The notes under the pieces were generated by a model, which saw nothing but the letters and a program-made list of their open reading frames with translations, did not search any database and was not told the DNA's origin. Made by a program: the position numbers and the translations under genes. A DNA stretch of 64,000 bases from Bryum argenteum (lineage: Eukaryota > Streptophyta > Bryopsida > Bryales > Bryaceae): positions 12,565,001-12,629,000 of the forward strand of contig CM073325.1 in NCBI GenBank assembly GCA_037043015.1, read 5' to 3'. Below, one piece after another: positions 36,048-49,789 of the stretch. The number at the start of each line of letters is the position of its first letter. Within the stretch, counting starts at the first letter, position 1.

Positions 36048-38784
36048 ATGGTTCTCAAATTCAGCAATGTTAGTGGTAGTCTCGATAGATCTTCCGGAGA
36101 TTTTCAAAGCGGGGAAGGATTACTGCGAGCGAGCTATCCTACTTTCAAGGAGGGCTTTGTGGGGGGAGGAATGACCTTTGGTAGGTCTAAGCGCTCAACA
36201 GTCTGCGCAGATGCTCCACCATCGTCATGCGGGTCAACATTGTCAGTGTCGTCTATGCTATCTACCTCCCCTTCAAAGCAATCGGTAATGAGTGCAAGCG
36301 CTATTCCCTCAAAACCCATTCCTATCGTCCTGCAGAAAAAGCATGGCCCTTACACCGAAAAGGGCCAATTTCATGCATGGATCGATGCGATGAGGGCTCA
36401 GTCACCCCCACGCGTCCACTCACTCAAAGAGGATCTTCCTGAAGCTTTCGGATTGGATGAGGCGGTCTACCAGTCTTGGCTCGTAAGTACCTCAGCACTC
36501 TATATTTACATCTTACAGAGCTTTATTATTTACTTAGTGTTAGAAGCTTAGTTATTTTCGTGCCTCCAAAGTGAATTATACTTCGACTCCTTGCTGCATT
36601 CTTTTTTTATCAAGCAGTCGTAGATGCTTGTGATGACCCTAATTGTTGTCGGGTCGTTAACTGCAGGAAACACATCCTTCTGCTCTGGCTTCGTTCGATG
36701 CACTCATCAAGCACTTGCATAAGAAGCAAGTGGTGGTGTTCCTGGACTATGATGGCACACTTTCACCGATTGTGGAGGACCCTGAACGGGCTTTCATGTC
36801 AGCCGAGGTTGGTATCTCTTTCATGAAGCACTCATTTTAAGCTGATGTGAATCTACCGTATACGCGGTTTTATGATGTTATGATAAGGCATGGTGACGAA
36901 ACTCATAGTAATGTCTTGGTTTTTAATGTTTGACAGATGCGAGCTACTGTGAAGGAGTTGGCATCTTACTTTCCAACCGCAGTCATCAGTGGAAGATCTC
37001 GACCTAAGGTACACATGGGATCCTAGACACTCTTGGGAACCAAGCAGGCATCCAGGGTTTTGATGCAATATTCGAATTGTGTTATTGGAGATACTTTGCT
37101 GTGGCGAGATGGTAATATTGGTGTGCTTACTACTGCGGTTTCTCTGGAACAGGTGTACGACTTCGTACAATTGTCGGAACTTTATTACGCTGGAAGCCAT
37201 GGCATGGATATCATGGGACCTGCAACGAACTCTGATGGTTTCCGGGTGAAAGGAACAAAAAGCAGAGACAAGAAGGTAGAGGCCATTGATAATTTGCCAT
37301 TGAGTTCAGTATCATTGATTATCACCTTGGTGTTGATGACTTTTCGTACTCCGGTAGATGGCCAGGTGTTGGATTATTGGTTGGTGGATATCTTATTGAC
37401 CAGCGAGTTTATTGTTGTGGTCTTCAGGGAAATGATTTCGTTCTATTCCAGCCGGCCAGTGATTATCTTGATTTGATAAACAAGGTATTACTCTTTGCTT
37501 CAGTTCGAGAGAGCACTCCTGCATTCGGATGATATCGAGATAGTTTGAATCCTCTTTGTTTTCTTTTTCTTTCTAGACCTGATTTTAAGGTGCTTGATTA
37601 CTCAGGTGTGTAATGCTTTGATCGAAACCACGAAGCCGATCAAGGGTGCGAAGGTGGAGCACAATAAATTCTGTGTGACAGTGCACTTCCGACGGGTGAA
37701 AGAGGAGGTACATTAACGAGCTTTGTTTGACATTACTGCTATTATAGGGTCAATAATTTTAAGAATCTGTGCTACACCATCTTGTGTTACAATGTGTGGT
37801 TCAGAACATGCAATGAAACTCTAACAGATTCAAATTTTGATAAGCCTGTTTCGGTCCTTGTGCAGCATTGGGAGGCCCTTGCAGAGCGAGTTGGTAACAT
37901 CATGAAGGATTATCCGACTCTAAACTTGACGCATGGCCGGAAGGTACGGTATCATGTCCTCATCTTATTGGTGTGAGCAGTCTCAATTATAGTACATGCT
38001 GTAGATTTCGGAGTTTTGACAAATACCTGTATCGTGTTCCTGTCAGGTTCTGGAGGTTCGACCATCCATTTCATGGGATAAAGGCAAAGCTGTCGATTTT
38101 CTTCTTAAGTCTCTAGGTGAGGTCTAGCTCTGAGACCGATCATATTATAAAAAATTTCGTTGGACCATTATAATGTACATTGTTTATAGGTTAAAATATT
38201 AGCTCAAAAACTCCATTTTTTGTTTTGATTCACAGGGTACGACACAAGCGATGTCTTTCCTTTGTATCTTGGAGATGACAAGACTGATGAGGATGCTTTT
38301 AGGGTAAGTATCATCCTCAACCTACTACTCATGATCCTATTTCTGAACCTTGTATGGTTATGCTGCCAAGCTGCTGCTCTAGGGGTGCATAATGCTTTTT
38401 GCAATTTCTTACTTACTCCCTGAATGCTACTTTCTCGTTCTTGATAAATAAAAATCAAGGAATAGTCGTTTGACATTTGAACATGACATTGGTTATCAGA
38501 TAGTCAATGAGGCCAAGCATGGTTGCAGCATTTTAGTATCATCTGTTCCCAAAATGACCGAAGCGAAACTTTCTCTCCAAGATCCATCCGAGGTATTTAA
38601 CTCGATTCATGCTTCGTTGCTGTGGTTCTGACGCATTCCAGTTCCATGTTTCGACTAAATCGTGAATTAACACATTCCTTGTTATCCACAGGTTATGGAG
38701 TTTTTGCGCAGACTCGTGAACTGGAAGAAGCGGGGATTGGAACGCATGAACAGCCTGCAGAAGGGAGTCTACAACTACAACTAA
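36048..38784 (+). CDS. TPP: Trehalose-6-phosphate phosphatase (HAD superfamily), 11 coding exons
   Basis: The enzyme dephosphorylates trehalose-6-phosphate to trehalose, controlling the T6P sugar signal. Exons: 36048-36482, 36667-36807, 36937-37008, 37153-37275, 37428-37484, 37606-37707, 37866-37943, 38047-38116, 38236-38303, 38500-38592 and 38692-38784. All introns are GT-AG and the exons join in one frame (443 aa). Seen: HAD motif [10 protein letters not shown] (nucleophile Asp about 172, acid/base Asp about 174), SGRSRPKV (motif II region), [33 protein letters not shown], and [10 protein letters not shown] (about 372-381, Mg binding). These are the plant class III TPP signatures. The first exon encodes about 145 variable Ser-rich residues, as in plant TPPs. 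The first ATG of this frame was chosen; the frame opens slightly upstream without an ATG. No glucosyltransferase (TPS) domain is present, so this is a stand-alone phosphatase. Confidence 0.94.
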
Positions 38785-39890
38785 AAACACCACACCTATT
38801 TCATATCGTCTGGTCCAAGCGTGCTTCAAATCTGCCTCAAACTATGGTCGCAATGACCACCAAAACCACTCCCACCTTGTCAAGTAAATACACCCCTGTA
38901 AAAGTACACTTATAATACCCTGTCAGCCAAACCCTTTCTGGTTTCGAAGCCTACATCGTGCGGATTCAGTTACATGAACTCAAGTCTTGATAATCAGATC
39001 AAACAACAAACAACAATGAAGGCAAGGGCTGACGAAGAAACGAAAATTGGCGAGAAGAATGGGAGCGGGACCGACATACTGTATCATAAATTGAAGGGAC
39101 GCGAATACTGAGACAAAGTGTCCATATCATCGGAGACGGCAATATCATCAATATTCTTAGCCCATCATTGGGGCTTACATCAACATATTAAATCGTCACA
39201 AATGTGACCCTGCGAAGTTGCTCCATCAGAATTCTCCGCTTTCGATCGAAGACATTTTTGGAGGACCTTCATCTCCATGTTTGCAAGCCCAGGCAGAGGG
39301 AAGACATTTTGGAGGACCTCCATGATCTCCATATATTGCAAGTTCAGGCAAAGGGTTCTCATTGCTATTCTTATACCGTAGCCATCAGTGCAGAGTGTAG
39401 ATTCTTAGGTGCATGGTCTCAATACTATGCCCAAGTTTTTGCTCGAGCTATAATCTGCAGTTTATGTCTCTCTTTCTGTGAGAAGGCTAAATATGTATAG
39501 AAAGAGTTGGTGAGATAGTTGACAAGCCTGGTCGTGGCTAGTAAATAACCGATTTTATAGTCCCTGGTCGATGGAAAAATCTCAATAGTGATCACATCAT
39601 AAGATGGCAGTACGTATTGCTGTTCATCTTACGTATCTTGCCTCATTTACATTTTATTGTATTACACAGAGGTGAATAGAAAGCAAGATCGTATATCTAT
39701 GTATGTTTGTGTTTGTTCATGTGGTTGCCTAGTTTTGGACAATATGATTGTCTTACACTATACTTCTCAAAGTCTTGACACCAACTAATGAATGGTAGTG
39801 TCGTTTGAACCATGTTCTAAATGTCACGGTTTGAATAAGAATATACCATATAAATAAATACAATGAACCCTTCATAATGTAAAAAAAAAT
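38785..39890. other. 3' flank of TPP, no second gene
   Basis: The frame at 39204-39500 has no domain. A short duplicated motif (CATTTTGGAGGACCT near 39255 and 39305) is the only structure seen. Confidence 0.35.
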
Positions 39891-39892
39891 TG

Positions 39893-39993
39893 GAAGCATG
39901 ATGTCATTGTTAAGTTCTCAACTTCAGAAAAAAAGAAGCATGATGTCATTGTTAAGTTCTCAACTTCAGAAAAAAAGAAGCATGATGTCATTG
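39893..39993 (+). repeat. 42-bp tandem repeat interrupted by a TTAA element
   Basis: The unit GAAGCATGATGTCATTGTTA... starts at 39893, 39935 and 39977. The third copy is split by the element at 39998-40356 and resumes at 40361. Confidence 0.85.
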
Positions 39994-39997
39994 TTAA

Positions 39998-40356
39998 CCC
40001 TTAAACGTCTAGCTATATGGATTGGGGCAGCCCAAAATTGGATGACATCTTTTGGACTTGGGCATCATGAATAGTGCACTTTTTGAACTTGGGCATCATG
40101 AATGATCCAATCAGTGATGAGCTTGCAACCTCCTACAAGGTTATGTACAACCCCAACCTACCTACCACAATCCCTTCAAAGCATAAAATCGTACATACAA
40201 ATTGTGATTTGAATTATAAAATTTCACTTTTTGAATGCATCACAAGAAGGTGACCAGTTTGACATCAAAATATAAGTGAAAAGTTGAGTATATTGAGAGC
40301 TACAGAGGAGATTCCGTTGGAAAAGAGCCCCTCGGGTGACCTTAGACGTTTGAGGG
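39998..40356 (-). mobile_element. TTAA-flanked short element, family 1, inside a 42-bp tandem repeat
   Basis: 359 bp with the left TTAA at 39994-39997 and a right TTGA (mutated) at 40357-40360. The 42-bp repeat unit (39893 onward) contains CATTGTTAAGTTCTCAACTT. The left flank CATTG and the right flank GTTCTCAACTT are the two halves of that unit split at TTAA. Confidence 0.85.
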
Positions 40357-40374
40357 TTGAGTTCTCAACTTTAA

Positions 40375-40766
40375 CCCTTAAAGGCGCCTGTCAGCCCCTC
40401 GGGCTGTTTTCCAACAGAATCTTGCCCGTAGCTCTTTTGATTCTCAATTTTTCATTTATTTTTTTATATCATTCTGGTCACCTTTTTGTGATGCATCTAC
40501 AAAGTGAAATCCTACAATCCAAATCGCAATTTGTATGAGTGATATGTGCTTTGAAAGGATTGCGGTAGGTAGGTTGGGATTGCACAAAACCTTGTAGGAG
40601 GTTGCAAACTCATCATTGATTGGTTCATTCATGCTGCCCAAGTTCAAAAAGTGCACTATTCATGTTACCCAAGTCCAAAAAGTGCACTATTCATGTTGCC
40701 CAAGTCCAAAAGATGCTGAGATCCAATTTCGGGCTGCCCATTGAGGAGTGGAAGGACCTTTAAGGG
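40375..40766 (+). mobile_element. TTAA-flanked short element, family 1
   Basis: 392 bp between TTAA at 40371-40374 and 40767-40770. It is head to head with the previous copy and only 14 bp away, so two insertions hit neighbouring TTAA sites. It contains an extra copy of the CACTATTCATGTT.CCCAAGTCCAAAA motif, which explains the added length. Confidence 0.83.
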
Positions 40767-40770
40767 TTAA

Positions 40771-43000
40771 AGTAGGGTTTCAATTTTGATAATGTTTATT
40801 TTTGAGGTAAACACAATTTATTTGGTGGATGGTAATGATAAATTCACCACTTGAAAATTGAATGCTTGGGTGCTAAGGGGTTAGCCCTCATTTTACTTTA
40901 AGAATCTAGAAAACATTCAAAAGACATAATTATGCTAGTTGATTAATATTTGAATTAGACATACATGTCGGAAAGAATTTATGACACACTTGATAGAGTG
41001 GAGTGTAGTGTAATGTAGAGAAACACATATCAAATAGAGCTCTTATAGTTGATGTACAGTACCCACCAACAAGTTTACGTTCAGGAATGAAACAAGAGAA
41101 CATGCCGCAATCTTCAAACAATTGCCATGTTCACAAAAATAATCCAAATTACCAACTACAAGTTGTATCGGAGAGATGATGTAGTATTCTATATCATCAT
41201 TTGAAGAAATTCCAATAAAAACTAGAAATTCTATCTTAATATACAACTTTTTAACATATTATTTACTATTTATCCTTAGCTCTTATTAGAAGCTACTATT
41301 GTTGAGGCATGAAACAATGAAAACCTTCAACCATCTCTAAAGAAAGCTATTCCGATACACTTTCTATATATGCAATTCCTTTTTAGAAAAACATTGAATT
41401 GTACCCCCATGAAGCCCAACATTGAACTTTTGTACTCTAAGTAAATGTCACGATAAACAAAAGCAACTTCAAGTGATCATAACTACCACCCGGAATAACC
41501 AAATTCCATGACACTACCACCAAAGTGCTCGAAATGTAGCGAACGCTATCAAAACTATCGCTTTCGTGCTAATCCAAGCCTCATGTGTAAGAAAAGGCCA
41601 TGAGCAATCACAACACTTTAGAATGTTTATGTAACTTTTTCAATAAGAGACAACATCAAGGTCTCTCACACTAACTCACCTCAATATTTGTGAATGTAAG
41701 CCACATATATGTAAAGGGCATCAAAAGAGGTTACTAGAGAGATATTAATACTCTTTTTCCCAACAAACCTCACCATGAAATGATCTTCATAACATCTAAA
41801 GGTAGATACCAAAAGTAAGTTAAAAGATACTAAAGTTATCAAATCAATTTACACTTTTTATAGAGATTTTTCATACATTGGTAAAGAAAACTTCACTACC
41901 TTACTCTCACACTTCATAATTTGCAATTTGGATAGATTTTACAAACATGGTGATCATTTGAAAGTTGAGGGTATGTAATCTCTGCTTGCTCTGAACGTAA
42001 ACTTCTTAGTGGGTACTGTACACTTGGGTTCAAAATTTCATTGTGAACTCCAAAATGATTCGATTTTGAAACTGTAAAGTGTGTTTGAATCACAACGGAA
42101 ACATTTCCCTTGTGTAATATCATTCAACATATATAAATTACTTCTACATCACCAACCATTAACTACTCTTATATTTTGATTCAATTACAATGTAAATTTC
42201 AATTTCAAACTTGAAATGAGCATCCAATATTGTTCTTCATACATGAGTACATATATTTATTATCATTGGAATATTTCTTGCGTGGTTTTTGGCTTGAGGG
42301 AATTTCTTAGTCAGATATATTGACCAATAAACTTTTCTTAGAACCTGTAAAAGCCTTCCACACTACAACAAATGCCTACCAAAAACTTGAAGGATGGTTA
42401 GAGGCTATTGTAGTGATAACCCTTATGCTAGCTCAAATTCTTCTAGTATTCTTGCCAAGTTCAAATGAAAATTTATTTTTTACCTTCACCTTATATTGGA
42501 AATCCTTAAGAAACCGCTCGGAACCAAAGGTTTATAAGCGGAAATTCTTTCCATGATACAAGTATGTGCTCAGTGTCCTAAGAATAACTTTGGAAGCTCA
42601 TTTCAAATTAAAAATTGAAACGTACATTGTAATAAAATCAAAAGGTAATAAAGTCAATGGTTGATGGTGTATGAAATAATTTTAATATGTTGAATATTAT
42701 TACAATAGGGTATTGATACCTTACAATGGAATCGTAGTACATTCTCGTGTGATTCCAACAAATTTTACGGTTTCCACATCCGATCATTTTTAAGTTGACA
42801 ATAAGTTTCCAAAGTTTTAAAAAAATTCCCTCCAAAGAGGAATTTTTTAACGGTCGGTACCTGATTTCAAAACATAGTCACCTATATTTGCAAATTGTGT
42901 AATGTATTGTTGTATCTATTTTAAAAAGTTTTATGCTTCTACAAAGACTTTCTGCATATGCATGTTTTCATGCCAGGTTGGTAACTAACTATCTTAATTG
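40771..43000. other. AT-rich DNA, nothing recognised
   Basis: No frame with a recognisable motif and no clear repeat ends. It might contain the missing 5' part of the copia element in a decayed form, but nothing in the sequence shows this. Confidence 0.35.
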
Positions 43001-43009
43001 ATATGGTTA

Positions 43010-44970
43010 ATGGTCTTATTCTTGCTGGTTCCAAAAGCCATCAGTTATGTGAAGGTTGTGCCTATGGAGAAGATCAAAGGACTCAGTTTATTTAGAATAA
43101 TCCGCGAGTCAAGGCTGAACATCCTCGAGATCCCGTGCATACAGATTTGTGTGGTCCCATGCAGGTGCCTAGAGGCGGTGGCGCACTATACTTTGCTCCT
43201 TTCAAAAATCATGCCACCGGCTATCGGATCGTTGAACGCCTTCAAAGAAAGCCTGAGACCTTGGACTCTTTCTAGCGTTTCTTGGCGACGCTGAGGCGAG
43301 AAATAGGCGCCAACGTCAAGATTCTCCGTAGTGACCAAGGCAACGAACATACCAACGGTTGCTTCACCAAAATGCAAGTTGATGAAGGAATTAGACATGA
43401 GTTTTCCATTGTATCTACGTCCGTACAAAACGGTGTCTCTAGGAGCGACAACCATATCCTTGTTGAAGCAGCGAGAAGGATAATTCACGCTAGTAATGTC
43501 AATGTTATAATCTGGGGGAAGCTGTTATTTGTGCAACTTATGTGCTCAATCGCACTGGAGCACGTACCTTAATAGACAAGACACCATTTGAGGCATGGCA
43601 TAAAGTTAAACCGTTTGTGCTCACCTACGTGTCTTTGGCTTCGACGCCTATATCCACGTGCCAAAGGTACTCCGGAAGGAGCTTGAGCTGAAAAGTTGCA
43701 AGAACTTGGTGATGGGCTATCCTGAAATAAGCAAGGCATATCGCATCTGGACTATTGAATCGCAGAAGATCGTTGAAGCCTGAGATGTGCTGTTCAACGA
43801 AGACTTCGTTTCAGATTCTACATCTATAGAGGAAGACTGTATTGTTGCTGACCAGCCTAAGTGGATCCCTCTTGGTTCCATTGCCGAAAATGTACCGCCA
43901 ATCGCAGTGGAAGTAGGTGTGCAACAACAAACAGTGGGAGCGGGTGCGCCACTTCCCGTCATGGGAGGCGCCCCTCCCGCACCCCCACCTGACGAGTTCA
44001 AAGCACCTGATCCGCCTAATCACTCTACCAAAGACGGTTCTACTCACTCTACTAGCCTTGCCGTAGCCACGTGGAAATCAAATGCCGCAGTGAAAGCCAT
44101 TGTATCGGCTAACAATGAGCCTCCCTCTAGCAATAACACTATAATGGTCGGCTTGGATTGTGGAGTTATCTGCCCAACAGTTCCATTACCAAAGTCCAAC
44201 TCTCTACCACCGTGTCTACGACAACCACCTTCTCACCATGGAGACTAGATATATCCAATTAATCGCAACAGCTATGCATGCGTTGCTTACGTCCATGTAA
44301 CCGACGACCTGCAAACATACCGCGAAGCCATGACATCCAATCAGAGCGCTCAATGGACAAGAGCCATGCAAGAGGAATTCGACTTCCTTATGGAGAATTG
44401 CTTGTGGAATACGCGGTTCTCACAATTGGCGGTCGACCAATCTAGAATAGTGGGTCTTCAAACAGAAACTGGCTGTAGATGGAAGCGTGGACAGGTATTA
44501 AGCCGGACTTGTAGCCAAAGGCTTTACGCAACGAGAAGAAGCAGATTATAGTGGACTATATTGAAACATTTAATCCCGTCATCAAGCTTCATTCCATTCG
44601 TGTTGTCTTATGAGTTGGTGCTGCAGAAGATATAGACATCACCCAATTTGATGTTAATACGGCCTTTTTTGTATGGTGAAATCTTCGAGGAGATCTACAA
44701 GACACAATTTTGTAGATTTGGAGACCCCACTCAAAAAAGCGTGGTTTGTCGTCTCAAGAAAGCTATGTATGGACTAAAGCAGTCCAGTCGTGTATGAACC
44801 AGAAGTTCAACTCTTTCTTATGCGAATTTAACCTTCATGCCACCTCCGCTGACGATTGTGTATACTTCAGCCGCATCAGTCCTTGCTTAATAATCAGATT
44901 GTTTGTTGATGATGGTATGGCCATTAACAAAGTATCCGATAAATTACTTACATTTGTCCTATATGGGTGA
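43010..44970 (+). mobile_element. Broken Ty1/copia retrotransposon polyprotein (integrase to reverse transcriptase)
   Basis: Scattered frames in one order match copia pol. These are a GAG-pre-integrase-like CEGCAYG segment, integrase HTDLCGPM (43138-43161), ILRSDQGNEHTNG (about 43320-43355), HEFS..S...NGV and LVEAAR..IHA. Next come the linker with YP...KAYRIW and VLFNEDF, the RT start EAMTSNQSAQWTRAMQEEFDFL, FDVNTAF, GLKQSSR, and FVDDGMAI (44902-44925) equivalent to the YVDD box. Several frameshifts and stops separate them. The integrase glutamate region reads VSRSDNH instead of the usual AERxNR, so the third catalytic acid appears lost. No RNase H domain, primer-binding site or LTR pair was found. 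It is inactive and heavily decayed. Confidence 0.85.
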
Positions 44971-46995
44971 TGCCTTCCAAATCACCAATGGTTATCTTGA
45001 GGTGTACGTTGGCTTATATATCACACGCATCCAAAAGCATTGGATTTTTCATATTGATTAAGAGCGCTACGTCTTAAAAAGCTCCGGAAATATGGTTTTG
45101 CAGACTCCTACATAGTGATTGTCCGTGCTGACCTAACGTTATAAGTCCTCTACCTTAAAAATTAGCATTCAACTATTCATAAAATGTTTTTTTTTTTGCT
45201 TGACCTCTAGAAGGATCAATGTCACCTCCTGAAGCTCAATGCTGGACACTGGTGAAATTGCATAAACATAATTTATTTTAAAAATGAGCAAAATTGTCCA
45301 ATGCAATCACTTTCAAAAGTTTTGAGCAATCTTTGCTCTTTAATCTATAATTTTAGAATCGGATCATGTACAAGATTTTTACAATTAAAGATGTATTCAT
45401 TAGTTTTTGATTGTCACCTTGCACATGAAGAAGTATGAGTAAGGGACACATTTTACTGAGTATTCTAAAAAAGTTCAACATAAAATAAGTTGGCATCACT
45501 TAAATGCTTGCATGCTACTTATGTTAAAATTAGAATTCATGTTTCAACAAAATATGCCAAGAGAATTATAAATACAACCCCCTCCCAAGCACGCAATTGC
45601 TTTGGCTCATAGATCTATCCTCAAATTTTCTAAGACATTTCTTGTTTAAGTGATAACGATATTAAAAAATCAACATGAGCCTTAGATGTTATGTCTTTCA
45701 AAGGTTGAATTTTTGCAAATATACTCAAACTCAAGCTATTGCATAGGATGTAAGATTTAGCATTGTGGAATAAGCGATTGCTATCACTTAAAAGATTATT
45801 TGGCAAGCATAAATAAAGTTCATTAATTTTCACATGAAGCTCACCTTTCAAGAAAGGGGGATCACCACTCAAAGAGCATGCTATTCCAAAACTCCAAACA
45901 TCATCTTTTGAGGGAACTTCAAGTTCTTCTCTTCCTCTTTATATAATGCAACCTTAAGGTGCAATGTAGACATCGATGCGTGGGTTATAGGTTAGTGGTG
46001 TGGTTATCTTTGTCTCTCAATCCACTTGGATAATCACAAAACTTTACTTTCTACTTCCTTCATTATTTTTATCCACAAGTATATTTCAAGGTTACAATAC
46101 GTTGATGGGTAATCTTCCTCTTTTGCAATCAATATATACCATATTTTCATCGAGGTAATTGATTGTTGTAACAATTTGAAGCATAAGGTCAATTGCCATT
46201 AACAAACAAAAAGAGGCCTTTTTTGGATTACACTCTTTCTTTTCCACTATCAACCTACCAAGGACCATTCACATACTTTTGTTATAAATTTCTAAACTTT
46301 CTTTCATTCTTTGAGTCTTGTTGAAATCTTTGTCAAAATCCTCATTAGGTGCTTGGTGGAAATTGCCACGCTTTCTACTAGGGACTCCAACAAAACAAAC
46401 TCCATCTGCCGACAAATGCATGTTGTGGCTTGTTGCAAATATCTTCTCCTATGGCTCAGCTATTATATTGTATTCTATCAGGAATATGTATTGTGCTACT
46501 CTCTTACCTTACAATAAAGTAAGAGTAAGCAAGATCCTCAAAAACCACACAAGACCAAATTTGCACACTTGGGGAGTCCAAGTAAGAGGTACATAATGAC
46601 TTCAAACTTTAGATTGTATAAAATAACACTAGTAGAAAATGGTAGAAAAGTAACGTCCGTAGTGACTTGTCCCTAGTGGCAAAAGAGTGCATGTTTAAAT
46701 TCTGCTTTTAACAACATCTAAGTAAATTTTTATATTTGTCACTTTTCCTTAGATTTTAGCTGATCTAGTAGGCTATTGCATAATCTATTATACCAAAAAA
46801 AATTCTACAAAGAAGTAACAAATATAATTTGTTTATTTTGATGTATTTAGAAGCACAAATAAACAAGCTCCCTTGCATCACTATGGACAAGTCACTATTG
46901 GCGCAATTTTATACTATTATAAGAATGATGGTAAATAATTTAAATTTTAATAGTATACTTTGTGTAATTATCTTATTGTGATTCATGTACAATCT
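44971..46995. other. AT-rich DNA downstream of the copia fragment
   Basis: No RNase H block, LTR or other gene could be recognised. Short frames here look like chance openings. Confidence 0.35.
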
Positions 46996-46999
46996 TTAA

Positions 47000-47951
47000 C
47001 TCCTAAATTTCCTTCTGTTTTTGGAAGTTCGAAACCTCAAAACTGCAATTTTCAACCTCTATGGACTCCAGGGGTATGTAACAATTTTTCTTACTGTTTT
47101 TACCTTCCAACCGTAAGATCTTTTACTTAATCCTATTTTCAGTAATGTTCCAAAATTTGATCGTTGAATGATTATCATTTGTAAGATCATAATGTTCGAA
47201 GTTGCTGGAAAAACGTTTTTTTGGGCATTGCACGAGATGTGTGTTCTCAATGGTGCAAAGGGCAAGTTGATGATTGTTATCCTAAACATTTCGTTCATAT
47301 TTTATTCCATGTAGGTAACTAAGTTGAGTATGCATATGCCAAAACTTAGGGTTCTCCTATGTTCTTAAGGCAAGAACTAAAACTGTTTGCTCAAAGGAGG
47401 TTAAAATGTGCAAAATTGACAAACTAAGTATAATTGTGAAATGACAGTTTTGAATTTAAAAATAGTGAATGGCGATTCGGTGTCTTTATGAATTTTATTT
47501 GGAAATAGTCCAAAATCTCAATTTTGTAAGAAAATTGAAAATTCACTATACAAAATTACAAATTTTGAAAGAAATAATTCAAAAATTACTAAAAACTATG
47601 GAGATTGTTTTTGTATTTCTTGAAGGCTGCCTTGTAGAACTAGTAACTTTTTTGACTTTGGTCACTTTGGAATTTGAATAGTAACTTGGTTATGAACATG
47701 TTTTGAGAAAAAGAATGTACAAAAAAAGTTCTAAAAAAAAGTTACAAAAAGTAAAAAAGACGTAAATGTAAACTACCTTATCTCGAATTGCATCTCAAAG
47801 AGTTGCCCTAGAAGCTTCAAAAATTGGAATTTGACTCTGCAATTTGTTGCACACGCACCTTGTACTATAAGGAATACCCAATAAAAATCTCAGTTAGAAA
47901 CACCCTAGGCTGCCCCAAATAGCAAAAGATCGATTCAGCCTCCAAGGATAG
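47000..47951 (-). mobile_element. TTAA-flanked element, family 2, diverged copy
   Basis: 952 bp between TTAA at 46996-46999 and 47952-47955, colinear in reverse orientation with 12021-12944. Shared landmarks include TAAGATCTTTTAC, GATCATAATGTTCGAAGTT and CAAGTTGATGATTGTTAT. Confidence 0.75.
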
Positions 47952-48398
47952 TTAAAAGTTAAGTTTTGAGTTATAAGGACTTGTAGATTGTGAAAACTCA
48001 ACGTATAAGTTTTAAAAAAGAGTAAAAATATTGTCGTTTTCTCTTTGGAAGAGTAATTCTACTAATAGACCTATTGCAATGATAAAACATTTAACGTGAA
48101 AGCTGTCTACCTTCATGTCAATTAAAATCATCAACATCAAAAAAATTAGCACTCTATCCTCAATGTCAATCTTCGATATCAATGGAAGATGTATAGGGGC
48201 AAACAATGAGTGGTTTTTGATATTCCTACCACTCCAACTCCAAATCCATAACCAATTGAAGGTAAAATTTGGATTGAAAATTATGTCTCCAATTGGTCGC
48301 CGACATACTTTGTACATTTTCTAGAGTTAGTTCCCTCTACACTCCCCAATGAGCTTGTCAATTTGAAATTCGTGCGATCTTCCAACATCTTACCTTAA

Positions 48399-48960
48399 CC
48401 CTTAATGGGGCCGAATGTCAAAAATCGACATTTTGGATGAGTGCAACAACTTTGAAGAGCCCTAACTTCTTCATTGAAAATCCGTTTTAGATGAAACGAT
48501 ATGGTTGCGTTTCAAATCAAGTCTAGTTTGTGTGGCAGAACTTGCAAACTAATATAATGAAGTATGAGTAAATGGCATGTATTTCAGTGATGGCAGCTCT
48601 TCTTTTTGAGTTTTCAAACATGGGGCATGTTTTGCCATTGGGAGGCTATCAAGGGAAATCAAAGAAGTTTTCATGATTCATAAAATTAATAATAATCATG
48701 ATCTTGAGATGAAGGCTAACAACTTTCTAGTAAGAAGATTTTTGATCCAAATATTTATACTAATGGATTTACAACGATGTTTCTACCTTGAAAAAAAGTG
48801 AAATAATGGATGATTTTTGAGGAGCTATATCTCCTTCATCCACCGTTGGATTTTGACTACATTTTTTGGGTTAGATTCCAATTAGAGTCTAGTTTTAGTG
48901 ATGAAAACTTGACAAAACGAATATATATTGAAGGTAAGGCATAGATTTGAGTGCAAAGGG
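48399..48960 (+). mobile_element. TTAA-flanked element, family 3 (562 bp)
   Basis: TTAA at 48395-48398 and 48961-48964, with ends CCCTTAATGGGG and GTGCAAAGGG (only about 5 bp of inverted similarity). The interior opens with CCGAATGTCAAAAATCGACA, a sequence shared with 29769 onward. Confidence 0.7.
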
Positions 48961-49789
48961 TTAAGTTTTGGACTATTATTTTTGCTTTGTAAAATTTGAC
49001 CTACTGCTTCAGATTTACTAGTTAATCCTTGCAAGTGATTGGTTACATGAGTTGGGAAGTAGTAAAAACACGGTAAATACCGGTAAATTGATGGCAGTCA
49101 CACGACAAAGTCGGACTCCTCTGTCTGCCTCAGTTCGAGCTAACAGTTTGAGCTAACCCCCAAGATCGGATGCACATATATGCCTTCACACGGCTCCATT
49201 TGCCTCATATGCGCACGATAATTGTTACAAAGAGTGTGATATTTCGTGAAAAGTGATGGATCTATATGTTCGGATAAGCCACTGACAGACTTACGAACAG
49301 ATCCGGGAGCGCCTTTCCAGTTTCCCACAGTTGTGTTGTTTACAAATCCTGCTACGGCAACAGGTAGCCCCAAATATAGTTTGAGTCAAGGTTCTGGATT
49401 TCACGCCCGACAGATCGCCTAGTAGGCCGGAACAGCCATCTTCAACCAACAGGCATGGCAGGCAAGACCATTTTCCCACCTCCTACACAGTAGGGACCCG
49501 CAAGGATTGAATCTCATTAGACAACAGGTCAGCAGGATGTGGGAATTGCAGCTGGTGCTTGCCTACCCAAACTGCTGGCCGGAAGTGTAAACAACACAAG
49601 TGTACGTTACTCCGTTCCCAGCTTCCCCGGTACAGTAATGGCACATTGGCACCCAGTGCATGTGCACCTTTTGATTTAAGACGTTTCTATTACCGGATAA
49701 GCGCACAACCTTCAAATGTCTGTCCAAGCTAGCCTACATAGCTAGATTACTGAGTATGAAGCAACCACGGGGATCCTTGTATTTCACTG

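Noticed and set aside
43787..44248. A Pro-rich 153-codon protein
   Set aside because: It is the linker between the integrase and reverse-transcriptase parts of the broken copia polyprotein.
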